DNA from: DATFWC01 sp045801465
GTDB lineage: Bacteria > Pseudomonadota > Alphaproteobacteria > Rhizobiales > Xanthobacteraceae
Length of the DNA: 20,577 nucleotides
Direction: 5' to 3'
Assembly (NCBI GenBank): GCA_045801465.1
Contig: JBJMSU010000100.1
Span: 1 to 20,577 of the forward strand
The position numbers were made by a program, and so were the translations under genes. Positions within the stretch are counted from its first letter, which is position 1. Each line of letters opens with the position of its first letter. The notes under the pieces are model-generated. The model was not told the DNA's origin. It made no database searches and saw nothing but the letters and a program-made list of their open reading frames with translations. This document shows, one piece after another, positions 5,944 to 13,458 of the stretch.

Positions 5944-8642
5944 GCGTCGGCCTCCTTCATCGCCGCCTGCAGATCGAGGGCCACGAGCTTGAGCAATTCG
6001 TCGTCCTTCATCTCGGTCAGGAGGATATCGGCGCCGGCTTCGAGAAAGTCGCCGGCGAGCTGCTGCTTCGACTCGATCAGCTGATCGATCTTGTCCTCCA
6101 CCGTGCCGCGGCAAACGAATTTGTGGACCAGCACATTCCTATTCTGCCCGATTCGGAAGGCGCGGTCAGTCGCCTGGTTTTCCACCGCCGGGTTCCACCA
6201 CCTGTCGAAATGAATGACGTGCGAGGCGGCGGTCAGATTGAGCCCGGCACCGCCGGCCTTGAGCGAGGCCACGAAAAAGGGGACGTTCTCGTCCTCCTGG
6301 AAGCGGCGCACCAGATCCTTGCGCTTGCCCACCTCCGTTTCGCCGGTGAGGACTAGCCCGGACGCGCCGAACACGGAACCGAGGAACGACGCCAGCGGTG
6401 CCGTGATCTCCCGGAACTGGGTGAAGACCAGCGCCTTCTCCTGACGGGCGGCGATCTCCTCGGCAATAGCGCGCAGGCGCGCGAGCTTGCCGCTGTCTTC
6501 CTCCGCCCATGCCTGGTCGCCCAACCATTGCGAGGGGTGATTGCAGATCTGCTTCAGCCGCATCAGCAGGGCGAGCACGATGCCCCTGCGCGCGATGCCT
6601 TCCGCGTCCTCAAGCCGGTCGGTCACCTCGTCGACGGCCTGCTGGTAGAGCGCGGCCTGCTTGCGGCTCAACGGGCAGAACACCTTCACCTCGGTCTTGT
6701 CCGGCAGGTCGGAGATGATCGACTTGTCGGTCTTCAGCCGGCGCAGGATGTAGGGACGCACGAGCTCGCGCAGCGGCCCATAGGGATTGTGCGGGCGGTC
6801 GGCTAGCGACTTGACGTAGGAGGAGAACTGCTTGGACGAGCCGAGCAGCCCGGGATTGAGGAAATCGAAGATCGACCACAGGTCGCCAAGCCGGTTCTCG
6901 ATCGGCGTGCCGGTCACCGCGATGCGCGCGCCTGCCTTGAGCGCTTTGACCGCCTTGGTCTGCTTGGCGGACGGGTTCCTGATCACCTGGGCCTCGTCCA
7001 GCACCACGAGCTGCCAGGATGCGGCCGCAAGCCACGCGGCGCGGGCCAGAAATCCATAGCTGGTGATGACGAGATCGACGTCCGCCAGATCGGGGGCGCC
7101 GTTCGCCCTCGCCTTGTCGGCCGGCATGGCCGACGGATGCACGATCATCACCTCGAGGCTCGGCGCGAAGCGGGCGATCTCGGCGGCCCAGTTGGCGAGC
7201 AGCGAGGCCGGCGCGACCAGCAGCGACGGCTTCCGCTTCGTTTCGGATTTGAGCACCAGCAGCAGCGAGAGAACCTGGATGGTCTTGCCCAGCCCCATGT
7301 CGTCGGCGAGGCACGCCCCCAGTCTCAGGTTGGCAAGCAGATGCAGCCATTGCACGCCGGTGGTCTGATAGGGCCGCAGAGTCCCTTGCAGCGAGCGGCC
7401 GGGATCGACGCGCGAAAGGCCCTCCGGCCGGCGCAATGCGGCCAGCGTTTCGGCGAGCCAGGGCCCTGCCACGGCCTGGCTCCAGTCGGCGTCGGCGCGC
7501 GCACCCTCCTCCGCCCCGGTCACTCCGGCGCCCGCGAGGAGGCGCATGGCCTCGCCGAACGACAGGCCCTCGGTCGCGGCGCGGCGCTCGATCGCCTCGA
7601 ACTGCGCGAGCGTCCGGCTCAGACGCTCGTGGTCGATCTCGACCCATTTTCCGCGGATGAAGGCCAGGCCCTCGGAGTGCGCCAGCAGGCGCTTGACCTC
7701 GGCCGCAGAGAGCTGCTCGCCGTCGAGCGTCACCTCCATGCGGAAATCGAGCAGCGCCGCGAGGCCGAGCTGCGCGGGCGGGTCGCCGCCGATCGTGGCG
7801 GTCACCTGCGGACGCGCCGGGCGGTTCATGCGCCAGCTCGCCGGCATGCGCACGATTACGCCGGCGCTTTCGAGCGCGGGCGCGTCTTTGAGGAACTGCA
7901 GCGCCTGTTGCGGAGTCCAGCGCAGCGGATGGAAGATCTCCCCCGCATCCACCATCGCCTTCAACCAGCCGCATTGCTGGGCGGCGCGCTGGACCGGCAT
8001 GAGCAGGGAGAGCAGGCGCTCGCGGTTCTTGGCGCCGGCATATTCCTGTAGCGCCTTGCCGAGCGGGAGGTGCTGGGCCTTGGCGGCGGCCGAGAGCCGC
8101 GTCGTGTAGGTCGCCAGGAATGCGAACGGGGCGTCTTCGTCCTTGCGGTTCTCGGCGAGATTGAAATGCACGCGCCCGACCAGGTTCCAGGCGGGATGGC
8201 GCCGCTTGAGGAAGTCCTGTACCGCGACTTTGGCTTCGGCCAATTCGATATCGAAGGCGGAATCGATCGCCCGCCACAGATCGGCCAAGACGGTGGGGGT
8301 CAGATATTCCGCGCCGGTCATCGGCGGCACCGCGGCGACGATGCCGGTCAAATCGCCGTCGGCCGGAGCCGGCACCGGCGGCTTCGTGCGCGCCTCGTCC
8401 AAACCTGGCAGGGCGCACAGCGCTGCGACGTAGCGCGCGCCCAGTTCGCGCCAGTACGACCACACCGGCGGCAGCACGGTGCCAACCTCGTCGGCGCCGA
8501 GATAAAGGAGCCCATGGCCGGGGCCGCGCGCAAACGCCGCCTCGAGCCGGGCGCCGTGCGCGTCATCCAACGCGCTCCCCTCCCCGTCCGGCCTCGTCGT
8601 CAGCACGCCGTGCGGAGTGAGAACGGGCGCCAGCATCGTCAT
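5940..8642 (-). CDS. SNF2-family DEAD/DEAH-type helicase/translocase
   Basis: The 900-aa protein is a bacterial SNF2 ATPase, a double-stranded DNA translocase related to RapA/HepA and HelZ. Visible motifs are Walker A DDMGLGKT (447-454), the DEAQ box (549-552), motif III TGTPIENRLGDLWS (from about 577), and in the second RecA-like lobe FDRWWNPAVENQATDRAFRIGQ (motifs V-VI, split here only by description). The first ~400 residues match the SNF2-associated region found in bacterial members. There is no nuclease domain. It is cytoplasmic. The SWIM gene overlaps its stop by four bases, which suggests a two-component complex remodelling protein-DNA or RNA polymerase-DNA contacts. ATG at 8642 is chosen; a second ATG two codons on is equally possible. 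No upstream co-directional gene lies close. Confidence 0.92.
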   Translation of the reverse strand: MTMLAPVLTPHGVLTTRPDGEGSALDDAHGARLEAAFARGPGHGLLYLGADEVGTVLPPVWSYWRELGARYVAALCALPGLDEARTKPPVPAPADGDLTGIVAAVPPMTGAEYLTPTVLADLWRAIDSAFDIELAEAKVAVQDFLKRRHPAWNLVGRVHFNLAENRKDEDAPFAFLATYTTRLSAAAKAQHLPLGKALQEYAGAKNRERLLSLLMPVQRAAQQCGWLKAMVDAGEIFHPLRWTPQQALQFLKDAPALESAGVIVRMPASWRMNRPARPQVTATIGGDPPAQLGLAALLDFRMEVTLDGEQLSAAEVKRLLAHSEGLAFIRGKWVEIDHERLSRTLAQFEAIERRAATEGLSFGEAMRLLAGAGVTGAEEGARADADWSQAVAGPWLAETLAALRRPEGLSRVDPGRSLQGTLRPYQTTGVQWLHLLANLRLGACLADDMGLGKTIQVLSLLLVLKSETKRKPSLLVAPASLLANWAAEIARFAPSLEVMIVHPSAMPADKARANGAPDLADVDLVITSYGFLARAAWLAAASWQLVVLDEAQVIRNPSAKQTKAVKALKAGARIAVTGTPIENRLGDLWSIFDFLNPGLLGSSKQFSSYVKSLADRPHNPYGPLRELVRPYILRRLKTDKSIISDLPDKTEVKVFCPLSRKQAALYQQAVDEVTDRLEDAEGIARRGIVLALLMRLKQICNHPSQWLGDQAWAEEDSGKLARLRAIAEEIAARQEKALVFTQFREITAPLASFLGSVFGASGLVLTGETEVGKRKDLVRRFQEDENVPFFVASLKAGGAGLNLTAASHVIHFDRWWNPAVENQATDRAFRIGQNRNVLVHKFVCRGTVEDKIDQLIESKQQLAGDFLEAGADILLTEMKDDELLKLVALDLQAAMKEADA

Positions 8643-8679
8643 GACGGGATGGGTTTGGGAACGGATGTGTCAACGCGTG

Positions 8680-8708
8680 GGGCGCAATAGCGTCAGCGTA
8701 TTGCGCCC
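8680..8708. repeat. Perfect 10-bp-stem hairpin
   Basis: GGGCGCAATA at 8680-8689 pairs perfectly with TATTGCGCCC at 8699-8708 around a nine-base loop (GCGTCAGCG). It lies upstream of the SNF2 gene start in a non-coding gap. There is no T-tract, so it is not a classical terminator. Short palindromes of this form are, from memory, common in Bradyrhizobium-type genomes. Confidence 0.65.
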
Positions 8709-8816
8709 GCAAGTGTGTGCCACTGGTGCAGCAGCCATGAACCCATGCCGCGCTCACACGGCACCGTGCCGGTGCGCTGCAGACGCGGGAGGTTGGTTGG
8801 CTTCTTTCGAACCGGG

Positions 8817-8871
8817 GTCCCGGATTGCGGTGCACCGCTACGCAAGAGCGGCGCTACACCGCATCCGGGAC
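8817..8871 (-). terminator. Hairpin just downstream of the DUF4394 gene
   Basis: GTCCCGGATTGCGGTG (8817-8832) pairs with CACCGCATCCGGGAC (8857-8871) with one bulged T, and a smaller CCGCT/AGCGG stem sits within the loop. It begins nine bases after the DUF4394 stop on the minus strand, a terminator-like position, but no U-tract follows. It could equally be a dispersed palindromic repeat or a transcript-stabilising structure. Confidence 0.45.
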
Positions 8872-8879
8872 ACGCGACG

Positions 8880-9668
8880 TCAATCCATCCAGGCGATGTC
8901 GCTGAGGTAGCCGGGCAGGCCGGTGAATTTTCCAGCCATGGTGGCCTTTCCGGTCTTGAGGTCGACCGCATAGAGCGCGCCGCCCATGGTCAGCCACGCC
9001 TCGTTCTTGTCCGTCGCCGAGCTGACGATGTTGAAGCCTACCGCCCCGTCAAGCTTGATGCCGAGGGAGCCGACGGTGTTGAGGACGCCGTCATTCGGCG
9101 GCGCCTGGGTCACCAGCGAGCCGGTCGTCGCGTCGATATTGTAGAGCGTTGTCGACTGGGTGCCCTTCACGGCGTTGCTGTAGGCGCCGGCGACGACCTT
9201 CGGGGTCTTGCCGGCATTGGCATCGCCCTCCTTGAACTTGTGCGACCCGTCGACCGTCGCCTTACCGTCATCGACATTGACGCGCAGGCTGGTGCCGTCG
9301 GATCCCATGATGCGCAGGCGATCCGCGACGGGATTGAAATCGACCGTGGCGGTGACACCCGCCTTGAGGGTCTCGCTGAGCTTGCTCTTCTGGGTGGCTT
9401 GTCCCGACTGCGGATCGATGGTGACGATCGTCCCGTCAACCGTCACGCCATAGAGGAGGCCGTCGGCCGGACGGACGTCGATGCCGATCAGCCTGCCGGC
9501 TCCCTTGATGTCGACACCCTTGGCGACCTTGCGCGTGGCGGGATCAATGGTGACGATCCACTTGCCTTCCACCAGGCCGAGAATCGATCCGGCCTGTGCC
9601 GAGGTCGCGACTGTGATCGAGGCGGCGACCGCGCCGATCATGACGAGCGTTGCAAGATTCCGTGGCAT
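8880..9668 (-). CDS. DUF4394 domain secreted protein
   Basis: The 262-aa product has a typical signal peptide: basic MPRN, a hydrophobic stretch and the cleavage-like site TSAQAG near residue 26. The mature part shows repeated beta-propeller-like units (GLVEGKWIVTIDPAT, GIDVRPADGLLYGVTVDGTI, FNPVADRLRIMGSDGTSLRVN, AYSNAVKGTQSTTLYNIDA) characteristic of DUF4394. This domain is found in exported proteins of unknown function. The start is supported by GGGGAGACC about six bases before ATG. It is followed by a hairpin. No enzymatic motif is visible. The next gene upstream on the same strand begins 144 bases away, so it may have its own promoter. Confidence 0.88.
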   Translation of the reverse strand: MPRNLATLVMIGAVAASITVATSAQAGSILGLVEGKWIVTIDPATRKVAKGVDIKGAGRLIGIDVRPADGLLYGVTVDGTIVTIDPQSGQATQKSKLSETLKAGVTATVDFNPVADRLRIMGSDGTSLRVNVDDGKATVDGSHKFKEGDANAGKTPKVVAGAYSNAVKGTQSTTLYNIDATTGSLVTQAPPNDGVLNTVGSLGIKLDGAVGFNIVSSATDKNEAWLTMGGALYAVDLKTGKATMAGKFTGLPGYLSDIAWMD

Positions 9669-9812
9669 GAAGGTCTCCCCGCGTTCGCGTTGACGGCCGG
9701 GGGACCATTCCCCTCTTGCCGATACCGCGAAGAGCTACGAGGAGCTTTTCGCCGAGTTGCAGGAAGACGCCCGGGAGGTTGCGGGCAGCGGGTCACGTCT
9801 TCGTGATGGCAC

Positions 9813-10016
9813 TCAAGTGCTTTTGTTTTCCATCCATCTGCTGATCGAATCGGGCATGATCCATGGCCACGCGAAGCTGGTCAGCACCGCGAGCCAGGCC
9901 CCGTTCATGGCGCCGGCAAAAAGTCCGTCAACCCCGCGGAAGAGGACGCTGACCATAACACCCATGGTCATCCAAAGGATGAACCAGCAACCGGAAACAA
10001 TGAAGACACGTCGCAT
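9813..10016 (-). CDS. Small two-helix membrane protein (67 aa)
   Basis: The frame encodes 67 residues with two hydrophobic helices, FIVSGCWFILWMTMGVMVSV and GLFAGAMNGAWLAVLTSFAW, joined by a short loop, then a polar tail ending MENKST. GGGAGG at 10023-10028 lies six bases before ATG at 10016, a strong ribosome binding site that favours this start over one seven codons upstream. I do not recognise the family. It lies between the DUF4394 gene and the 164-aa secreted protein gene on the same strand, so it may be a small envelope protein of the same group. Confidence 0.6.
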   Translation of the reverse strand: MRRVFIVSGCWFILWMTMGVMVSVLFRGVDGLFAGAMNGAWLAVLTSFAWPWIMPDSISRWMENKST

Positions 10017-10149
10017 CGTCGACCTCCCGCCAGTCAACGGGCGCGGGCGGGGAAGGTTCCGGCTTGTAGAGAGCTGTGATTCCTGAAGATTACGGCGTTT
10101 CCGTCCCTCAGCCAGATGGCCGGGACAACCCGCTGCGGCGGCTCCCCTC

Positions 10150-10169
10150 GCGATCGCTGTTGCGATCGC
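10150..10169. repeat. Paired GCGATCGC octamers
   Basis: Two GCGATCGC octamers (10150-10157 and 10162-10169) are separated by four bases. Each is palindromic, so together they can form an eight-base-pair stem with a four-base loop. They lie 36 bases downstream of the stop of the 164-aa protein gene (minus strand), a position compatible with transcript termination, although no T-tract follows. Confidence 0.5.
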
Positions 10170-10205
10170 TCGCTTAGCATGACGACTTAACGCAAGCGCA
10201 AATCT

Positions 10206-10700
10206 CTATGCCTTTTTCCAGGTCTCGGTGCCCTTGTTGCCGCGATCGGTGCGGCGCGACCACTTGCCCGACAACGAACCGTCGGGGTTGATGGTCATCA
10301 GCAGGATCGCGGTTCGGCCCTTGGTCAGGCAGGCGATCGCCAGCACGTTGCCGATGACCTGGGCGACGCCGACCTGCTTGCCGTTGTCCCATTCCAGCTC
10401 GAGGGCGCCGGATGGTGCGAGCGAGATGTCAACGATGCCGTTGCCGGCATAAGCCTTTCCATCGGGATCGGTGCCACTCACCACGTAGGAGCCGACGAGA
10501 TTGGGCTTGGCCTCATCGAACGACTGCACGTCGCTCTTGCGCGACATGTCGAGACGGGACAGGCTCTCCAACGCTGCTGCGCCTGGCGCAAACGTCGCCG
10601 AGAGCGCCCACCCACCGAGCGCACCCGCTGTCAGCAGCGCGCCCATGACGACACGAGTGTTCTTGCCCTGCTCGATCAGAGCTTTCGGGAGGATTTTCAT
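10206..10700 (-). CDS. Secreted or membrane-anchored beta-rich protein of unknown function
   Basis: The 164-aa product starts with a basic segment and one hydrophobic helix at about residues 17-37 (VVMGALLTAGALGGWALSA), either a signal peptide or an anchor. From residue 68 it has a repeated beta pattern: GSYVVSGTDPDGKAYAGNG, GALELEWDNGKQVGVAQVIG and PDGSLSGKWSRR. This G-x-x-PDG...Y.G...W...DG.L.G.W layout is found in small exported hypothetical proteins of rhizobia; no function is known to me. A longer frame runs upstream to 10952, but ATG at 10700 follows a GGAG eight bases away and begins right before the helix, so I use it. A CRP-type palindrome lies 93 bases upstream. Confidence 0.75.
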   Translation of the reverse strand: MKILPKALIEQGKNTRVVMGALLTAGALGGWALSATFAPGAAALESLSRLDMSRKSDVQSFDEAKPNLVGSYVVSGTDPDGKAYAGNGIVDISLAPSGALELEWDNGKQVGVAQVIGNVLAIACLTKGRTAILLMTINPDGSLSGKWSRRTDRGNKGTETWKKA

Positions 10701-10792
10701 GTTGAGGTCTCCGTAGCGTCGCTGCACCTGCGGTTGGGCTCGCCCCGACCGCTCTGCACGAGTGCAACATTGCATTAACCACTGGGTTCGTT

Positions 10793-10808
10793 TGTGACCT
10801 AGGTCACA
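10793..10808. promoter_or_regulatory. CRP/FNR-type operator palindrome
   Basis: TGTGACCTAGGTCACA is a perfect 16-bp palindrome that matches the TGTGA-N6-TCACA consensus of the CRP/FNR regulator superfamily. It lies between divergently transcribed genes: 93 bases before the 164-aa protein gene on the minus strand and 164 bases before the 76-aa protein gene on the plus strand. It could control either or both. Rhizobial FixK/FnrN sites are TTGA-N6-TCAA, so a CRP-like rather than FixK-like regulator is the better match. Confidence 0.65.
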
Positions 10809-10971
10809 CGCGGCTCGGATTTCATTGCGGGGCGGCGAAGGAGCCGCGCATTTTCCCAAACGCCGGTGGCTATCACCGGCCAAGATTTCTCTGCTTGTTG
10901 GTGTGAACCACCTCACCCGGTCTCCACACAAAGTCAGAGTAATTGCCGCCATTGGGAAAACGGAGGGTCCA

Positions 10972-11202
10972 ATGCACAGCCACGTCTGGTGGAGGCGTCC
11001 GGCCGAACAGGCCGCCCTGAACTGGTGTCGTCGCCTGCTGGTGTATGGCGTCTTGTGCGGAGTGTTCGCTCTTGCTGCCGGGGTGGCGACCAGCGAACGT
11101 TCTCATAGGGCCGACCCTGCGGCCTACCAGAACGAGCCTGGGGCTATTGCCGGCACGGCGGACGGGCAGTCCGGCGGCGGCAACCTCGTTCCGCTGTATT
11201 AG
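10972..11202 (+). CDS. Small membrane or secreted protein (76 aa)
   Basis: The product is 76 residues with one hydrophobic helix at about residues 23-40 (LLVYGVLCGVFALAAGVATS) after a basic N-terminus, then a polar tail of about 35 residues rich in Gly, Ala and Pro ending NLVPLY. GGAGGG at 10962-10967 is four bases before ATG, a strong ribosome binding site that supports it as a real gene. No family is recognised. The cytochrome c gene follows 97 bases downstream on the same strand, so the two may be co-transcribed. The upstream extension of this frame to 10825 is not supported. Confidence 0.6.
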   Translation: MHSHVWWRRPAEQAALNWCRRLLVYGVLCGVFALAAGVATSERSHRADPAAYQNEPGAIAGTADGQSGGGNLVPLY

Positions 11203-11299
11203 AGGTCCGGTCTCGCGCTTTGAACGTTGCGCGGTGGAAGTGAACGCACCCAATCTGCCGATCGCGAATCCCGCATCGACACTGGTAGGGAGACGGCGC

Positions 11300-11671
11300 A
11301 TGTTCAAGCGGGTTATCGCCGTGGCGGTTGCCACGCTGATGGCGTTGCCGGCCTCCGCTCAGTCGCATGATCCCAGTCTCGGGTCCGGCAATACGGCTCC
11401 GTCGCCCCGGCAGGCGGAGCCCGAATCGCCGGCGGCACGCCGCGGACAGCTTTTCGTTCGCGTCCATTGCGTGCAATGCCACGCGATCGACAGGACCAGC
11501 GCAAGCGCGTTTGCGACCGCACGCCCGCTTCATGATTTGCAGATCAGATATCCGGTCGCGGACCTGCAGCGGCCCTTGGCCGACGGCATCCATCCCATGA
11601 TGCCGCCGTTCCGGCTGACATCGGGCCAGCTCGCGGACGTAATGGCCTATCTCAAGACGTTCGGGCCTTGA
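11300..11671 (+). CDS. Short c-type cytochrome
   Basis: The 123-aa product has a signal peptide ending in LPASAQ near residue 21, a heme c motif CVQCH (C57, C60, H61) and a likely methionine sixth ligand in HPMMPPF (M100 or M101). The order signal-CxxCH-Met and the closing helix LADVMAYLKTFGP fit a small class I periplasmic cytochrome c used for electron transfer. AGGGAG at 11287-11293 precedes ATG at 11300. The same frame is open further upstream, but that part has no cytochrome features. No oxidase or dehydrogenase partner gene is nearby. It converges with the solute-binding protein gene, with only six bases between stops. Confidence 0.85.
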   Translation: MFKRVIAVAVATLMALPASAQSHDPSLGSGNTAPSPRQAEPESPAARRGQLFVRVHCVQCHAIDRTSASAFATARPLHDLQIRYPVADLQRPLADGIHPMMPPFRLTSGQLADVMAYLKTFGP

Positions 11672-11677
11672 TGCTTG

Positions 11678-12910
11678 CTACGAGCGCTTGCCCCAGGGAG
11701 GCACCGGGTAGAGCGGCTGATTGATGAAGTCCTGGCTGAAGATCTCGACCACGTTGCCGTTCTGGATTTGAATGACCGTCTGTGGCAGCACGATCTGCCC
11801 GTCGTTGCCGAAGTGGACGCGGCCGTAGATGCTTTCGAAATCCACTTTCGCGATCGCGTCGCGCACATCTTCCGATTCGACCGTGCGGGCCGTTTCGATC
11901 GCGTAGACCAACGTCTCGACCGCAGCCACCGCGGCGGCGACATGGTAATCCGGTGCATAGCCGAATTTCGCTTCGAACGTCTTGAAGAATTGGTCCGCGT
12001 CCCCGAACCAACGGTCCTTGAGTCGCTCGGAGGGCAGCCACGGCGTCATCCCGAAGGCGTAGTTGGCATCATTGCCGAGTGTCGAGCGGAAATTGGCGGT
12101 CGACACCGCCGTGGTGAAGGACGCCATGAGATTGGGATTGATGTTGCGGCCCTTGGATTGGCGCACGAAGGTGATCGCGCCGGACTCATGGCCGCTCCAC
12201 AACAGGACGTCGGGCGCCCTCGCCTCGAGCAAGGTGAGGATATTGTAGAAGTTGGGGGTTCGCTCGGAGTACTGCTGTTGCAGCACGACGTCCAGGCCGG
12301 CTTCCCGCAACAGCGCCCGCGTACCCTCCGCGAGCGCGATGTCGAACGGATCGTCGCCCATCACGATCGCTGCGGTCTTCGGCAGCGGAGTCAGCCGCTG
12401 CAGCATCTGAACCGTGCTGCGGAAATAATCGTCGGCAGCCGGCAACGTGCCGAACACATATTTGTAGCCGCGCGCGAAAATCCGAGGCGACGCGCCGCCG
12501 CCCTGAACCATGGGCACCTGGTATTTCTCGGCCAGCGAGGAGCCGGCGAGAACGTCGCTGCTCGAATAGGACCCAAGCAGGAAATTGACCCTGTCGTTCG
12601 TGATCAGTTCCTCTTGCAAACGCGTGCTGCGATTGGCGTCCGACTGATTGTCCCGGATCTTGAGCGCGAGCTTGTAACGAAACTCGCCGATCGTCACGCC
12701 GCCCTGCTCGTTGATCCTGTCGACGGCGAACTGATAGCCGTCGCGATAGTAGCGGCCGCTGGCGGCGAGACTGCCGGTCAGCTGCAGGGCCGCCCCGAGC
12801 GTGACCGTGTCGTTTCCGGTGCACGCGGCCGTGCCGGTCGTCAGCAGGACCACCGCCAGATTTCGCAGCCACACGAGGCTCTTCGATATTTTCAGCACGC
12901 TCTGAATCAC
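11678..12910 (-). CDS. Branched-chain amino acid-type ABC transporter substrate-binding protein
   Basis: The 410-aa product belongs to the type I periplasmic binding proteins (LivJ/AmiC-like). Visible family features are LGAALQLTGSLAASGRYYRDGYQFAVDRIN near residue 38 (split by length here: start TLGAALQLTG, end FAVDRIN), ALKIRDNQSD, GSYSSSDVLAGSSLAEKY, and near the end YHVAAAVAAVETLVYAI. A hydrophobic N-terminus followed by a cysteine at residue 30 (GTAAC) suggests a lipoprotein, though the lipobox is imperfect. The GTG at 12910 is preceded by GCGGAG about seven bases upstream; there is no ATG in a sensible place. No permease or ATPase of a Liv system is adjacent, so it is an orphan, perhaps a sensor or a shared binding protein. 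It is the last gene of the minus-strand run. Confidence 0.85.
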   Translation of the reverse strand: MIQSVLKISKSLVWLRNLAVVLLTTGTAACTGNDTVTLGAALQLTGSLAASGRYYRDGYQFAVDRINEQGGVTIGEFRYKLALKIRDNQSDANRSTRLQEELITNDRVNFLLGSYSSSDVLAGSSLAEKYQVPMVQGGGASPRIFARGYKYVFGTLPAADDYFRSTVQMLQRLTPLPKTAAIVMGDDPFDIALAEGTRALLREAGLDVVLQQQYSERTPNFYNILTLLEARAPDVLLWSGHESGAITFVRQSKGRNINPNLMASFTTAVSTANFRSTLGNDANYAFGMTPWLPSERLKDRWFGDADQFFKTFEAKFGYAPDYHVAAAVAAVETLVYAIETARTVESEDVRDAIAKVDFESIYGRVHFGNDGQIVLPQTVIQIQNGNVVEIFSQDFINQPLYPVPPWGKRS

Positions 12911-12947
12911 AATGGCGCTCCGCTGACGCCGCGAACGGCGAACGGCG

Positions 12948-13427
12948 CTACAACTCCCAGCCCAGCCGGCGGTCGAGCGAATAGGGGCCGCCGCCGCGCA
13001 ACGCGATAGCGGCAAACATGAGGCCCCACATCAACGGATATTCCCATCCGCCGCCGGGCCTGTTCCACCAGAAGCCTTGCGGCCAGTGCGCGATGAAGGT
13101 GATGACGGTGAACTGGATGCCGGCGGCCACCGCGAAGAACCGGGTGAACAGCCCGAGCATGATGCAGGCCGCGCCGACCGTCTCGATGATCCACACTGCA
13201 TAAGCAAGCGGGAGCGATGGCTCGATGCCGCGCCGCGCCAGACCTCCCGCCGCGAAGGCCGGGATGCTGCTGTAGATCAGCTTGTTGATGCCGTGCACCA
13301 GCAGCATGCCGCCCGCGGCCAGGCGAATGAGGAGATAGGAGAGATCCCGGCTCCAGGCATAGAACGGCCCCAGCCCCGGAATGATCGGTTTACACTCGCG
13401 GGCGGCGGGATGTCCGTCGGTGCTCAT
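12948..13427 (-). CDS. DoxX family membrane protein
   Basis: The 159-aa product has four hydrophobic helices, beginning YLLIRLAAGGMLLVHGINKL near residue 31, then AYAVWIIETVGAACIMLGLF, FFAVAAGIQFTVITFIAHW and a last one at PLMWGLMFAAIAL. These are typical of the DoxX superfamily. Such proteins sit in the inner membrane; some are linked to quinone or redox biology, but the activity of most is unknown. GGGAGA lies nine bases before ATG at 13427. The gene is 31 bases after the SPFH stop and 37 bases before the solute-binding protein, consistent with one transcript. Confidence 0.85.
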   Translation of the reverse strand: MSTDGHPAARECKPIIPGLGPFYAWSRDLSYLLIRLAAGGMLLVHGINKLIYSSIPAFAAGGLARRGIEPSLPLAYAVWIIETVGAACIMLGLFTRFFAVAAGIQFTVITFIAHWPQGFWWNRPGGGWEYPLMWGLMFAAIALRGGGPYSLDRRLGWEL

Positions 13428-13458
13428 AGGCGCTCTCCCGCGACTTCCAAACCGTTTG

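Noticed and set aside
6610..8463. 617-codon minus-strand frame within the SNF2 gene
   Set aside because: Same strand but another frame of the SNF2 gene, whose helicase motifs are intact; the alternative translation is Arg/Ala-rich without motifs.
9721..9812. Plus-strand stretch reading DTAKSYEELFAELQEDAREV
   Set aside because: It looks protein-like over about 30 codons, but a stop lies just upstream, no start or ribosome binding site fits, and it continues antisense into the 67-aa gene.
10150..10169. HIP1-like octamer GCGATCGC as a sign of cyanobacterial origin
   Set aside because: Only two copies side by side were seen and nothing else suggests a cyanobacterium; kept only as a local hairpin.
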